This document shows positions 26,910 to 36,563 of a DNA stretch of 64,000 nt, one piece after another. The stretch comes from Fredinandcohnia onubensis (GTDB lineage Bacteria; Bacillota; Bacilli; Bacillales; Bacillaceae_L), in NCBI RefSeq assembly GCF_002734215.1, contig NZ_NSEB01000006.1, positions 186,001 through 250,000 of the forward strand, given 5' to 3'. The notes below the pieces were generated by a model. The model was not told where the DNA came from. It saw only the letters and a list, made by a program, of their open reading frames with translations, and did not search any database. A program made the position numbers and the translations under genes. Numbering within the stretch: position 1 is the first letter of the stretch; each line of letters opens with the position of its first letter.

Positions 26910-28364
26910 TTATTTTTCTCTAGTTGGTTCTGTTGAGAGAATATCCTTTGATGTAATGGCATCAGCCCCTCCTAAATATGGAGGAAGTTCATCTTTTTTA
27001 TAATTATATAATGTTATATCTCCACCGTTTGATGAAAATGACTTTGAGATGAGTGACCCTCTAATAGAACCAATTTTCAACTCCACATTCGCGTTTGGTG
27101 CGTAAACCAAGAGATTTAATTCATCTTTATTTTCTCCATTGATGGTTATTGTTTTGCCACCTGATATGAGATGTCCTTGGATACCAGATTGTCCAACTGT
27201 TTCTATGTCGGCATACTCTACAAATACTGAACCATAAATTTTTTGCTGACTCTCGAACTTTAAGCTTGGACCCTTATAGAAAATCTCGAGTTTTTTTACT
27301 TGATCCATGATTTCTTGCTGATTTGTAATTTCATTTCCATTTTTATCTGATGCATTTATCATAGCTTTTGACTTAATTGTAATATTATCTTTTATATAGA
27401 GAGTTAACTTACCTGTCCCAATAATGTTTATACTCCCACCGTTAATATTTAAGGAGTTCATGACAATATATCGGTTACTGTTACCCACATTGATATTTAA
27501 CGTATATTTATCAACATCGACCACATTTAATTGCACATCCTGATTTAAATTTAATATATAGTCATTGCTTATACGCATTGACCCATTAGTTATAACATCC
27601 TTTTCATCTGCTGGAAATGGATTATTAGGGAAATCAGGAAATGTAGGTAGATCAAATACATTAATATAAGGTAATTCTTCTACTCTAATTTTATTATCAT
27701 TTATGACATCAGCCCCAGAACCTGGGCCAACATATACTATCCCAGAAATGCTTGCGCTCCCGCTAATGTTTACAGATTGACTGGCTGAAGAGTTTGTTCC
27801 AATGTCCCCATTTATTTCTGCATTTCCCCCTAAAACAATATTTTCTTTAACAAAAATAGCTGTATCAGGAATCTCCACATTATTTTTTGCAACCCATTTG
27901 ATGCGGATTTGTTTCTCCACCGTTCGTGACCGATTATCGATTGTTCCGATCGATATGATTTTATAATCTTGGTGGCTTGCGTTCGCATTTTGATTTCCAA
28001 TCTTTTCGATCGAAATTTTTGCTTCTGGTTGATGTCCAAAAGCATCTTCAAAGTTTGTATAAGGTAGTTCATTGTTCATATCCGTGATCATGCTATCAAT
28101 TTTCGAGAAAAAAGTGGTTTTATTTGTTGAGTTGTTATAAATATGTACGATGTTCTTATTCACTTTATCCAACGTATATGTAACGCCTGATTCAGCAATA
28201 TAATAAGTAGATTGGTAGGTTCTTTCACTGAAGCTCATTTTCATATTGTTCAATGTAAGTCCCATTAGAGCTAGACCCAAAATAGTAACGACTGTAAGGA
28301 TTAACAGCACCATTACTAGGGCAACGCCTTTTTCATTATTTAAGAATGAATTCTTTTTTTTCAA
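26910..28364 (-). CDS. PilX-type minor pilin with polymer-like repeat region
   Basis: This is about 484 residues. The N-terminus has a prepilin-like start (NNEKG then VALVMVLLIL and a hydrophobic helix) without the usual Glu5, followed by the PilX motif YYIAESGVTY. The body is rich in Asn, Gly, Ser and Ile with bactofilin-like patches (VLGGNAEINGDIG, GSASISGIVYVG), suggesting a beta-solenoid. The frame extends 17 codons further, but TTG at 28364 lies 10 bases after the preceding stop with an AGGCGTGAT site, so I prefer it. Likely a tip component that primes pilus assembly, by analogy with PilX proteins. Confidence 0.8.
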   Translation of the reverse strand: MKKKNSFLNNEKGVALVMVLLILTVVTILGLALMGLTLNNMKMSFSERTYQSTYYIAESGVTYTLDKVNKNIVHIYNNSTNKTTFFSKIDSMITDMNNELPYTNFEDAFGHQPEAKISIEKIGNQNANASHQDYKIISIGTIDNRSRTVEKQIRIKWVAKNNVEIPDTAIFVKENIVLGGNAEINGDIGTNSSASQSVNISGSASISGIVYVGPGSGADVINDNKIRVEELPYINVFDLPTFPDFPNNPFPADEKDVITNGSMRISNDYILNLNQDVQLNVVDVDKYTLNINVGNSNRYIVMNSLNINGGSINIIGTGKLTLYIKDNITIKSKAMINASDKNGNEITNQQEIMDQVKKLEIFYKGPSLKFESQQKIYGSVFVEYADIETVGQSGIQGHLISGGKTITINGENKDELNLLVYAPNANVELKIGSIRGSLISKSFSSNGGDITLYNYKKDELPPYLGGADAITSKDILSTEPTREK

Positions 28365-28374
28365 AATATCACGC

Positions 28375-28767
28375 CTATTCTCGTATATAAATAGTGGTTT
28401 CTGGCAGGTTCCCAATTTTTAAACTAACTTGATTTCCATTCTTCGAAACAGAAAAACCGTTTATCTTTGTCATAAACTCTTCATTGTTTTTCAGAATTGT
28501 CGTTCCTTCTAATTTGTAAGTATCTGCATCATTAACGGTTAACTGATTAGGGTTTTTCACCTCGACAGTTTTTGCTTTTCTAATTTCTTTTGTGATAAGA
28601 TTTGCCGCTAGCCTTTCCTGTGATTGTTTTTGTACCTCATCCGATTGTGAATTCATTTGTTTTTGTCCAAATAAATGAACAGAACTAGCTAGAAGTAGAA
28701 CGATTGAAAGAAGTGAGATGGCGGCTAATAGTTCAACTAAAGTAACACCTCTTTCGGACTTAATCAT
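28375..28767 (-). CDS. PilW/PulJ-like minor pilin
   Basis: This 130-residue protein has a class III signal (IKSERG then VTLVELLAAISLL, Glu5 present) and a short, Lys/Asn-rich globular domain. It lies between the PilV-like and PilX-like genes, the usual minor-pilin order. It probably forms part of the pilus tip complex. Confidence 0.82.
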   Translation of the reverse strand: MIKSERGVTLVELLAAISLLSIVLLLASSVHLFGQKQMNSQSDEVQKQSQERLAANLITKEIRKAKTVEVKNPNQLTVNDADTYKLEGTTILKNNEEFMTKINGFSVSKNGNQVSLKIGNLPETTIYIRE

Positions 28768-28780
28768 TTTTTAACACCCA

Positions 28781-29206
28781 CTATTTTTTCCAAGATATAA
28801 TCATCTCCATTTGGGATTCAAGCTCTTTTTTAGATGTATCTCTATAGATTTTCATTACAATTTTTCCGAGGTCAGTTGAAAGATCGTTGATTTGTACAAA
28901 TACATAGCGATCTTCTTTAGAAATCCCATAACAATTCGTGCATGAAGGATCATTTCTGTACCCTTTATTTTGTATTTTATTTGATAGATCATTTAATGAT
29001 GGAGTATTAGAATTTGTATTTAAATTTATGATTTCTTCCATCTCAGATTCTGCAAGATAAGTCGACTCTGTTATATTTTTTGACAGATGATTAGCCCTAG
29101 ATGATTGTATGAACATTGGTGTGATTGACATAATGATAATTGACAGAATGACGATGGAGGCGAGAATTTCAATTAAGGTGATCCCATTTTGATTCTTTAT
29201 CTTCAA
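28781..29206 (-). CDS. PilV/PulI-like minor pilin
   Basis: This 141-residue protein has a class III signal (NQNG then ITLIEILASIVIL, Glu5 present). The start is TTG at 29206 with AAGGGGG upstream. The globular part contains a CxxC pair (PSCTNCYG), which could form a disulphide; the other pilins here lack cysteine. It is the first gene of the three-gene minor pilin operon. Confidence 0.82.
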   Translation of the reverse strand: MKIKNQNGITLIEILASIVILSIIIMSITPMFIQSSRANHLSKNITESTYLAESEMEEIINLNTNSNTPSLNDLSNKIQNKGYRNDPSCTNCYGISKEDRYVFVQINDLSTDLGKIVMKIYRDTSKKELESQMEMIISWKK

Positions 29207-29311
29207 CCTCCATTCCCCCTTCTCTATTAGTTCTTTAGCACCATTATATTGTTATTAAATTATATTGGAAAGAAAAAAACATAAAGTAGCGTCAGAATTT
29301 GTATTTTCATG

Positions 29312-29350
29312 TAAAAAAAATAGACAAGAAAAGTCTTTTCTTATCTATTT
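29312..29350 (-). terminator. Terminator of folC
   Basis: On the minus strand AAATAGATAAGAAAAG and CTTTTCTTGTCTATTT form a 16-bp stem with one G-U around a single base, ending in a run of eight T. It lies 24 bases after the folC stop. Confidence 0.8.
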
Positions 29351-29373
29351 TCATCTATCTTGCCTCTATTCAG

Positions 29374-30678
29374 TTATTTTGATAATAAAAATCCCCTAAC
29401 CTCTGATATAAAATAAAGTGAACCCGTTATAACTAGGACTGCATTCTTTTCCGCTGATACTTTGTCTAATCCCTTATTCACAGCATCCTTCCAGTTATCA
29501 ACCGTTGCAATATTTTCACCTTTAGAAGAATTTTCATATAGTTCGTTGGAGCTTGCTGCTCTCGGAAAGTCAAAGGTTGTAAATGTTAGGTTATGAGCGA
29601 CTGCTTCAAGTTGACCAATCATCGTATCAAGTTTTTTATCATGTAATGCGCTAAAAATAATGTGGATTTCTTTCTCTTTTAGGTGAGCCTGAATTGTATC
29701 AACAAGGCTTTTAATTCCTTCTGGATTATGCGCTCCGTCTAGAATAACAAGGGGCTCTTTCGAAATCTCTTCAAAGCGACCAATCCATTTTGTTTTTTCC
29801 AGTCCAGTAGCAAGCTCATGATCTCCTATTTGTACTATCCCACTATTTTTTAAAATACTTATCGCCATTACTGCAAGACTAGCGTTTCTTACCTGATGAG
29901 TCCCCTTCATGGAAATGTTAAGATTATTAAAGGTTTTATTATCTGCTTTTAGAGTAAATGATTCTCCCTTATTATGTTGGTGATCTAAAATAAAGAAATC
30001 CTGTCCCAATTGATACATTGGGCTATTTTCTTCCTTTGCCTTAGCATTAATAACTTCAATAGCTTCCTGTTGTTCAACTGCTGACACGACCGGGACATTT
30101 TGCTTGATGATACCCGCTTTTTCCCCTGTAATTTTTTCAATAGTGTCCCCAAGAATGTTCATATGATCAAATCCAATGCTCGTGATTATAGATATAAGTG
30201 GTGTTATCACATTTGTTGAGTCTAGCTTGCCCCCTAATCCAACCTCCATTATCACGAAATCTATATCCGTGTTTTCTCCGAAATAATAGAGAGCCATTGC
30301 CGTGATCACTTCAAATTCAGTTGGACCCCCAAGTTCGGTTCCTTCTAATTCATCTGCTAATGGTTTGATCACCTTTAAAAGGGAGACAATTTCTTCATTT
30401 GAGATAGGTTTTCCATTTACACTAATTCGTTCATTAAAGGTCTCAATATAGGGAGAAGTAAATGTTCCAACCCTATATCCAGCTTCTTGTAACATATTGC
30501 GAAGGTAGCTAACAGTTGAGCCTTTCCCATTTGTTCCTGCTACATGAATCGTTTTTATTTTTTCTTCTGGATGACCGAGCCGTTCCATCATCCATTGCAT
30601 TCGCGCAAGTCCTGGCTTCATACCAAGTCTTAATCTTCCATGAATCCATGACAAAGCGTCTTCGTACGTATGTATCAT
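29374..30678 (-). CDS. folC: Folylpolyglutamate synthase / dihydrofolate synthase
   Basis: This 434-residue Mur-ligase-fold enzyme has the ATP loop GTNGKGST near residue 44 and the family motifs EVGLGGKLDSTN and LDGAHNPEG. It adds glutamate to dihydropteroate and folates. The frame extends 8 codons upstream, but GGAGG lies 7 bases before the ATG at 30678. It follows valS, as in B. subtilis. Confidence 0.95.
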   Translation of the reverse strand: MIHTYEDALSWIHGRLRLGMKPGLARMQWMMERLGHPEEKIKTIHVAGTNGKGSTVSYLRNMLQEAGYRVGTFTSPYIETFNERISVNGKPISNEEIVSLLKVIKPLADELEGTELGGPTEFEVITAMALYYFGENTDIDFVIMEVGLGGKLDSTNVITPLISIITSIGFDHMNILGDTIEKITGEKAGIIKQNVPVVSAVEQQEAIEVINAKAKEENSPMYQLGQDFFILDHQHNKGESFTLKADNKTFNNLNISMKGTHQVRNASLAVMAISILKNSGIVQIGDHELATGLEKTKWIGRFEEISKEPLVILDGAHNPEGIKSLVDTIQAHLKEKEIHIIFSALHDKKLDTMIGQLEAVAHNLTFTTFDFPRAASSNELYENSSKGENIATVDNWKDAVNKGLDKVSAEKNAVLVITGSLYFISEVRGFLLSK

Positions 30679-30709
30679 ATGGGTTCCTCCATATATATTC
30701 ATTCAACTT

Positions 30710-30747
30710 TAAAAAGGAAGGAAAGACGAATCTATAGTAGATTCGCC
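30710..30747 (-). terminator. Terminator-like hairpin between valS and folC
   Basis: On the minus strand CGAATCTA, a 3-base loop and TAGATTCG are followed by TTTCCTTCCTTTTT. The interrupted T-tract suggests partial termination, leaving some read-through from valS into folC. Confidence 0.5.
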
Positions 30748-30757
30748 TCTCATTCCT

Positions 30758-33400
30758 TTAGCCTCTTAATTCTGAAATGCGTTCACGAACTGTTTCGCGT
30801 TTTTCAAGATAATCTTTTTCTTTTGCCTGTTCCTCTTCAATTACCTTTTGAGGTGCTTTCTTCACAAAGCCTTCATTGCTTAGTTTCTTCTGAACGCGGT
30901 CAACTTCTTTATCAAGTTTATCTAGTTCTTTTTCTAGACGCTTAATTTCTTCATCAATGTTGATTAGTCCTTCAAGTGGAAGGAATAATTCTGCTCCTGT
31001 TACTACTGAAGTCATGGCCTTGTCAGGAGAAGTAATTTCAGTTGCAAGTACAAGCTCACTAGGATTACAGAATCTTTCTAAATAAGAACGATTCTTTTCC
31101 AATTGTGAAAGAACTGCTTCGTCTTTTGCTTTAATATGAAGCTTGATCTGTTTGCTCATTGGTGTATTAACTTCTGCTCTGATGTTTCGAACAGAGCGAA
31201 TAATATCGACTAATAGTCGCATTTCCCCGGCTGCTTGATCATCAGATAATTCCTGATTCACTTCCGGCCATTTGGCTACAGTAATGGATTCGCCATAATG
31301 CGGCAAGTTTTGCCATATTTCCTCGGTAATAAACGGCATGAACGGGTGCAGCAATCTCATCGTGTTGTCTAAGACATATGCAAGAATCGATCTTGTTGTT
31401 TTCTTTGCTTGATCATCTTCACCGTACAATGGTAGTTTTGCCATTTCAATATACCAATCACAGAATTCATCCCAAATGAAGTTATATAAAACTCTTCCAA
31501 CTTCACCGAATTCATATTTATCAGCAAGCTTTGTTACTGATTCGATTGTTTCATTTAGGCGAGTTAAAATCCATTTATCAGCAACAGATTTTTCTCCACT
31601 AAAGTCAATGTCTTCGAACTTCAGGTCACCCATATTCATTAATGCAAAACGTGAAGCATTCCAAATCTTATTGGCGAAGTTCCATGTTGCTTCAACTTTT
31701 TCCATGCTAAAGCGTAAATCTTGGCCAGGTGAACTTCCAGTAGATAAGAAGTAACGTAATGAATCGGCACCATATTGGGCGATAACATCCATTGGGTCCA
31801 CACCATTTCCGAGTGACTTACTCATTTTACGACCTTCTGCATCACGTACCAGACCGTGAATCAGAACATCTTTAAATGGACGTTTTCCTGTAAATTCTAA
31901 GCCTTGGAAAATCATTCTTGATACCCAGAAGAAGATGATATCATAGCCTGTTACGAGAGCATCTGTAGGATAGTAGCGTTTAAAATCAGCCGCTTCCTTA
32001 TCTGGCCAACCCATTGTGGAGAAAGGCCATAACGCAGAACTAAACCAAGTATCTAAAACATCATTGTCCTGTTCCCAATTTTCGATGTCACTTGGTGGCT
32101 CATGGTCAACATAAACCTCTCCTGTTTCTTTATGGTACCATGCAGGAATTCGATGACCCCACCATAATTGGCGTGAAATACACCAGTCACGGATGTTTTC
32201 CATCCAGTGAAGATATGTTTTTTCGAAACGTTCTGGAACGAAATTAACTTTTTCCTCTTGCGATTGAAGCTTGATTGCCTCATCTGCTAATGGTTGCATC
32301 TTTACAAACCATTGTGTGGATAGATATGGCTCAACAACTGAACCGCTTCGCTCACTGTGACCTACTGAATGGAGATGCTCTTCAATTTTAAATAGCACGC
32401 CTGCTTCTTGAAGGTCTTTAACAATTTGTTTTCGGCAATCAAAGCGATCCATTCCTTGGTATTTACCAGCGTTTGCGTTCATGCTTCCATCTTCATTCAT
32501 AACTAAAACACGCTCAAGATTGTGACGATTCCCTACTTCAAAGTCATTCGGGTCATGTGCCGGTGTAATCTTAACAGCACCAGATCCAAATTCCATATCA
32601 ACATAATCATCAGCAACAATCGGAATTTCTCTTCCAACGATTGGAAGAACAACCGTTTTACCGATTAAGTGCTTGAAGCGCTCATCTTCTGGGTGAACAG
32701 CAATTGCAGTATCACCTAGCATTGTTTCTGGTCGAGTCGTTGCAATCTCAATAGACCCACTTCCATCTGCTAATGGATAACGCATATGGTAAAATGCACC
32801 CTGAACATCTTTGTAAATAACTTCGATGTCAGAAAGAGCTGTTTTGGTTGCTGGATCCCAGTTGATGATATATTCACCGCGGTAAATTAGACCTTTTTTA
32901 TATAGGGTAACGAATACCTCACGTACTGCTTTAGAAAGTCCTTCATCAAGGGTGAAACGTTCTCTCGAGTAATCAAGTCCAAGACCTAGTTTTGACCATT
33001 GTTCACGAATATGGCTCGCATACTCTTCCTTCCACTTCCATGTCTCTTCTACAAATTTTTCTCGGCCTAAGTCATAGCGAGATTTTCCTTCTTCACGAAG
33101 TTTAGCCTCGACCTTTGCTTGGGTTGCGATACCGGCATGGTCCATTCCTGGTAGCCATAAAACATCATAGCCTTGCATTCTTTTTATCCGAGTAAGAATA
33201 TCCTGTAGAGTTGTATCCCATGCATGACCTAGATGTAACTTCCCTGTTACGTTTGGTGGTGGAATGACAATCGTATAAGGTTTTTTCTCAGCATCATCTT
33301 TTGCTTCAAAAAATTTACCTTCTAACCAATATTGATAACGTCCCGCTTCAATGGCTTGCGGATCATACTTAGTTGATAAAGTCTTTTCATTACCTTCCAT
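30758..33400 (-). CDS. valS: Valine-tRNA ligase
   Basis: This 880-residue class I synthetase has the HIGH-type motif HLGHAW near residue 56 after PPPNVTGKL, the editing domain (about 190-345), KMSKS near residue 527, a tRNA-binding helical domain, and the C-terminal coiled coil (about 815-880) typical of ValRS. It charges tRNA-Val. Strong ribosome site AAGGAGG. Expression is controlled by the T-box leader directly upstream. Confidence 0.98.
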   Translation of the reverse strand: MEGNEKTLSTKYDPQAIEAGRYQYWLEGKFFEAKDDAEKKPYTIVIPPPNVTGKLHLGHAWDTTLQDILTRIKRMQGYDVLWLPGMDHAGIATQAKVEAKLREEGKSRYDLGREKFVEETWKWKEEYASHIREQWSKLGLGLDYSRERFTLDEGLSKAVREVFVTLYKKGLIYRGEYIINWDPATKTALSDIEVIYKDVQGAFYHMRYPLADGSGSIEIATTRPETMLGDTAIAVHPEDERFKHLIGKTVVLPIVGREIPIVADDYVDMEFGSGAVKITPAHDPNDFEVGNRHNLERVLVMNEDGSMNANAGKYQGMDRFDCRKQIVKDLQEAGVLFKIEEHLHSVGHSERSGSVVEPYLSTQWFVKMQPLADEAIKLQSQEEKVNFVPERFEKTYLHWMENIRDWCISRQLWWGHRIPAWYHKETGEVYVDHEPPSDIENWEQDNDVLDTWFSSALWPFSTMGWPDKEAADFKRYYPTDALVTGYDIIFFWVSRMIFQGLEFTGKRPFKDVLIHGLVRDAEGRKMSKSLGNGVDPMDVIAQYGADSLRYFLSTGSSPGQDLRFSMEKVEATWNFANKIWNASRFALMNMGDLKFEDIDFSGEKSVADKWILTRLNETIESVTKLADKYEFGEVGRVLYNFIWDEFCDWYIEMAKLPLYGEDDQAKKTTRSILAYVLDNTMRLLHPFMPFITEEIWQNLPHYGESITVAKWPEVNQELSDDQAAGEMRLLVDIIRSVRNIRAEVNTPMSKQIKLHIKAKDEAVLSQLEKNRSYLERFCNPSELVLATEITSPDKAMTSVVTGAELFLPLEGLINIDEEIKRLEKELDKLDKEVDRVQKKLSNEGFVKKAPQKVIEEEQAKEKDYLEKRETVRERISELRG

Positions 33401-33419
33401 TTGAGTTCCTCCTTAAACT

Positions 33420-33714
33420 TGTAAACAAAATCATAATAAAAAACTCCATTCATCCTAATAAAAGGACGAATGGAGTCTATTCGCGGTACCACCTTTTTTC
33501 ATAGATAAAAAACTAATCTATGCTCTCAAGAAAAGATAACGGCTTTTCACCGGCTTTTACTACTTCATTTCATAAAAGCTACTTAAGGGCGACCTTCCAT
33601 TGTTAACGTTCCTAAGAAATCTCACAGCTAATGATTTCTCTCTCTGAAGGTGTTCTCAATGTACTCTTCCCTGTCATCGTATGTTCTCATAATGGGTATG
33701 TAAGTTAAGTTCTT
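33420..33714 (-). promoter_or_regulatory. T-box leader controlling valS
   Basis: Read on the minus strand, the leader contains GATGACAGGGAAGAGTA near its 5' end, a stem I with the distal AGAGAG ... GCTGTGAG features, the T-box core GGTGGTACCGCG (plus positions about 33482-33493) and a terminator. A GTT at 33605-33607 on the 3' side of stem I is the likely valine specifier codon, though I cannot fold the RNA to prove it. Uncharged tRNA-Val should favour antitermination. Confidence 0.92.
33442..33476 (-). terminator. T-box regulated terminator of valS
   Basis: On the minus strand ACTCCATTCGTCC pairs with GGATGAATGGAGT, followed by TTTTTTATTA. The T-box sequence lies just upstream, so the antiterminator competes with this hairpin. 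Confidence 0.88.
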
Positions 33715-33720
33715 TAAAGA

Positions 33721-33749
33721 ATTTTACTACTTATTTTGTTGAATTTCAA
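33721..33749 (-). promoter_or_regulatory. Putative sigma-A promoter of valS
   Basis: TTGAAA and TAAAAT are separated by exactly 17 bases on the minus strand. Transcription would begin at about 33714, just before the first conserved T-box features. Confidence 0.7.
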
Positions 33750-33900
33750 TAGGTATTGTCAATAAGGGTAGCCAAGTTTTTTATACTTTATTCTCTTTGA
33801 GTTAATTTGTTACAAAATTTTCAATCTGAATTGACAGGAACTTTTCTGCTTTTCCAAGCATAGTTTAATTATAGGATTTCTTTGAAGGGAGAGATAAAGC

Positions 33901-34095
33901 ATGAGAAGACGCCGTTTTAGAAAATACTCTTATCCTCATTGGCTACGACAATGTAGAGATGTTTGCCACCAATTTATCATCCCCATCACCATCGTTCAAG
34001 CGGTTCGAACTATCTTTATACCCACCTCATTTGATGTGCTTTTTTTAGCCATATTAATTTTACTTGCAGTTGCATTTCACCTCGACATGATCTAA
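33901..34095 (+). CDS. Small membrane protein, unknown function
   Basis: This 64-residue protein has a very basic, Tyr/His/Arg-rich N-terminus (RRRRFRKYSYPHW) and one or two hydrophobic segments (about 24-62). The ribosome site AAGGGAGAG sits 7 bases before the ATG, which supports a real gene. It is on the plus strand between divergent valS and convergent ysxE, in a sporulation neighbourhood. I do not recognise the family. A TTGACA at 33831 lacks a correctly spaced -10. Confidence 0.7.
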   Translation: MRRRRFRKYSYPHWLRQCRDVCHQFIIPITIVQAVRTIFIPTSFDVLFLAILILLAVAFHLDMI

Positions 34096-34123
34096 AAAAT
34101 CCCATACTTTACTCCGTATGGGA
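34094..34123 (-). terminator. Terminator of ysxE, overlapping the convergent small gene
   Basis: On the minus strand TCCCATAC, an 8-base loop and GTATGGGA are followed by TTTTTTAG. It overlaps the ysxE stop and the last base pair region of the convergent small gene. It is less effective on the plus strand, where CTCTTCTTC follows. Confidence 0.78.
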
Positions 34124-35161
34124 CTCTTCTTCTTCTTGTTCTTTTCTTTTTTGTTCGGCTTCCAAGAGTTTGACTGAAACAAACTCAATATTTTTAGTCA
34201 GCCAATAGGCTCGTTGTAGTACTTGGACATGCTCTCGCTCTGATTTCTTCTGTTTATTTTCAATGTAATTTCGAACACATTTATAGATTGGCTCAGGGAA
34301 AGTTAAATGGCTTAAAAAGAGATAGAACTCCTCTTCACGTAAAGGAAAACGGCTTTGATACGTTTCAAACCATTCAAGACAATCCGTACACAAAGTCGGA
34401 TAGGTCTTTAAAATACGAAAATAGAGGCTTACTAAATCATTCGTAGGGTTTGCAATACCAGCCCTTTCAAAATTTGATAGATATCCCCTTCCACTGTCAT
34501 CATATAATAAATGTGTATCTGAAAAATGATTAAGTGTTAATGCGGTACGGTATGCTTTTTCTTCTTTCATTAACTCATGCCATTTATCGAGCTGTGATCT
34601 TGCAAATGAGGCTGCTAGACTTACTTCATAAAAATACGTACAGAATTGAAGCTCAAATGGAGACATATACCATTTTTGTTCGGCAGCTTCAACAAAACCT
34701 TCTAGAAATTGATTCCGTTCATCCCATTTTTTAACGATTGATTCATAATGCCCTGTAATCTCAGTTTCATCGTTCATTTGTAGTTTTCTTGCGGTTGTTA
34801 AGTGAATCCTTGCAAGTTCTTTAAAAAATGAATGATAATGATCTCCACGGTGTTCAGTGGTCGTGGATTTTAACCAAGGCATTAGGTAATGGAATTTATG
34901 GTTATGATAGACAAGGTATTTCCCCTCAATGGTAGAGTAAATGGGTACTGCCCTTGTATAGCCCTGTTGCAATAATTGTTGAAGGAAAGTAGGGAAGGAA
35001 GGGTTTATTTTATTTGAGACAGATTTTAAGGCGAAAATTCCTTTGTTGGTTACAATTTTTGTAACTTTCCCGAGTTGTTCAAAAGATAAGGGCTGTAGAT
35101 TGTATTTTTTTAAGATGGGCCCTATTTCTTTAGCATCGTTATTTTCCATTGGGCCAATCAC
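34109..35161 (-). CDS. ysxE: YsxE, CotS-family spore coat protein
   Basis: This is about 350 residues and has a degenerate aminoglycoside-phosphotransferase/kinase-like fold shared with CotS and YutH. A nucleotide-loop-like N-lobe (VTKIVTNKGIFALKSV) is followed by a helical C-lobe with LNHFSDTHLLYDDSGRG in place of the catalytic HGD loop, so kinase activity is doubtful. In B. subtilis YsxE is a SafA-dependent coat component. The start may be GTG 35161 or ATG 35149; both have weak ribosome sites. It follows spoVID. Confidence 0.88.
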   Translation of the reverse strand: MIGPMENNDAKEIGPILKKYNLQPLSFEQLGKVTKIVTNKGIFALKSVSNKINPSFPTFLQQLLQQGYTRAVPIYSTIEGKYLVYHNHKFHYLMPWLKSTTTEHRGDHYHSFFKELARIHLTTARKLQMNDETEITGHYESIVKKWDERNQFLEGFVEAAEQKWYMSPFELQFCTYFYEVSLAASFARSQLDKWHELMKEEKAYRTALTLNHFSDTHLLYDDSGRGYLSNFERAGIANPTNDLVSLYFRILKTYPTLCTDCLEWFETYQSRFPLREEEFYLFLSHLTFPEPIYKCVRNYIENKQKKSEREHVQVLQRAYWLTKNIEFVSVKLLEAEQKRKEQEEEESHTE

Positions 35162-35197
35162 TCTCTTTCCTAACTGTTTTGATCATTTGTTTCATAT

Positions 35198-35226
35198 AGA
35201 AAACAGGGTGAGGTTTTCCTCACCCT
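35198..35226 (-). terminator. Terminator-like hairpin between spoVID and ysxE
   Basis: On the minus strand AGGGTGAGG, loop AAAA and CCTCACCCT are followed only by GTTTTC. This suggests partial termination after spoVID, with some read-through into ysxE. Confidence 0.6.
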
Positions 35227-35236
35227 ATTGATGTTC

Positions 35237-36472
35237 TTAACTATTTGCTTGAACAGGGATGTATAAAATCTGCCCTTCAGAGACGGAATCTGTGTTTAGT
35301 GAATTTACTCGTACTAATTGTTGTACGGAGATATCATACCGCTCTGAAATCTTTTCTAACGAATCTCCGTTTTGAACGATACAAATTTTCATAGTGGTGT
35401 GGTCGTCTACTTCATCTCTACCAAAAATTTTGGTTAATAATAAATCATTTTCACTACGTTTTGAAGGCTCATCAGTCTTTTCTTCTCTTTGATCTTTCCC
35501 TGCTTCTTTTTCCTGGACGGCAGTAGAGCTTTTCTTATTAGGATTATCAGACCCAAAGGATAATTGATTATCATGTCTTGCTTTCACTTCGATTGAAGGG
35601 GTTAACACGGCATGAACCTCTTCTTCTTTAATCGCTTCGACAACATCAACTTCCTCTTCTGCCTCAAGTTCCTCATGTTCTTGATATACTTCTTTTCTAG
35701 CCTCTACTTCAAATGGGACAAATAAATCAACGTCCTCTTCCTCATTCTGCTGTTCATTTACAGCAATAACCTCTGCTTGTTCCTCTTCTTGAGCCTGTTC
35801 TTGAGCCTCTTGTTGAGGCTCTCTATGTAGCACCACTTCGTCTTTTTCTTGTAGCACTACCTCTACTACTTGCTCTTGTGGCTTTTCTTCTTCAACTTGT
35901 TCTGAAACCGCCTGAACTTCTACTTCCCCTTCTTCTTCAGGAGGAATACTTCTTACAAGCTCCAGTTCCTCTTCTGCTTCTTGTTCTGCCACAACAGGGG
36001 CTTGCACCTCTTGTTTTTCTGTCTCTTGAACAGCATCCCCCTTAGGCGCCTGAGTAACACCTTGGATACCGCTAATTGCTAAATCGGCAATAATTTGTAA
36101 ACAGCCACGCTTTGGAATTTCATAGTCAAACGTCTCAATTGAAACATATACATCATCGAGGCTTTGTACACGATCTTGTGGAATTGTAATATCGACTGGG
36201 AAACGATGGTTTAGTTCACTAATCCCATCTTCTCTTGTGATCACTTCATTCACAAGGCGAACCGACGCAAAATCGCGTTCTTCCTCCTCGGAATGGTTTT
36301 CATCTATACGATATTCACCTGTTAGTTGTAATGCACCGCGAATGGACACATATTGGTCATGCTCTTGAATCACAATATCCGGGTCAAGAGATATTGAGAT
36401 GAGCTCTGAGACTTCCTGTCCCTTTTGAAACCAGACTGATTCCTCTACTGAAAATCGTAAGTTTTCAGACAT
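35237..36472 (-). CDS. spoVID: SpoVID, spore coat encasement protein
   Basis: This is about 411 residues. A folded N-terminal domain (first ~140 residues, SVEESVWFQKGQEV onward) is followed by a long Glu/Gln/Val-rich acidic region (about 155-300) and a C-terminal LysM domain (about 360-408, IVQNGDSLEKISERYDIS). In B. subtilis SpoVID drives encasement of the forespore by the coat, and the LysM region contacts lipid II and SafA. The ATG at 36472 has GAAAGGAGGAG upstream; the frame extends 25 codons further without support. Confidence 0.95.
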   Translation of the reverse strand: MSENLRFSVEESVWFQKGQEVSELISISLDPDIVIQEHDQYVSIRGALQLTGEYRIDENHSEEEERDFASVRLVNEVITREDGISELNHRFPVDITIPQDRVQSLDDVYVSIETFDYEIPKRGCLQIIADLAISGIQGVTQAPKGDAVQETEKQEVQAPVVAEQEAEEELELVRSIPPEEEGEVEVQAVSEQVEEEKPQEQVVEVVLQEKDEVVLHREPQQEAQEQAQEEEQAEVIAVNEQQNEEEDVDLFVPFEVEARKEVYQEHEELEAEEEVDVVEAIKEEEVHAVLTPSIEVKARHDNQLSFGSDNPNKKSSTAVQEKEAGKDQREEKTDEPSKRSENDLLLTKIFGRDEVDDHTTMKICIVQNGDSLEKISERYDISVQQLVRVNSLNTDSVSEGQILYIPVQANS

Positions 36473-36523
36473 AGCTACTCCTCCTTTCAGTCCTCTTCTA
36501 TACAGATTTACTATGACATTACA

Positions 36524-36553
36524 ATTTTTATGATAAATCATCAGCATTTATGA
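36524..36553 (-). promoter_or_regulatory. Putative sigma-E promoter of spoVID
   Basis: TCATAAA and CATAAAAAT are spaced 14 bases apart on the minus strand, similar to the sigma-E consensus. They lie between the hem operon terminator and spoVID, where a mother-cell promoter is expected. Confidence 0.5.
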
Positions 36554-36563
36554 TAATTTCCGT

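Noticed and set aside
17593-29206. Type II secretion system or competence pseudopilus instead of a type IV pilus
   Set aside because: A PilT-type retraction ATPase and pilMNO are present, and there is no comG-like gene order or comGC signature.
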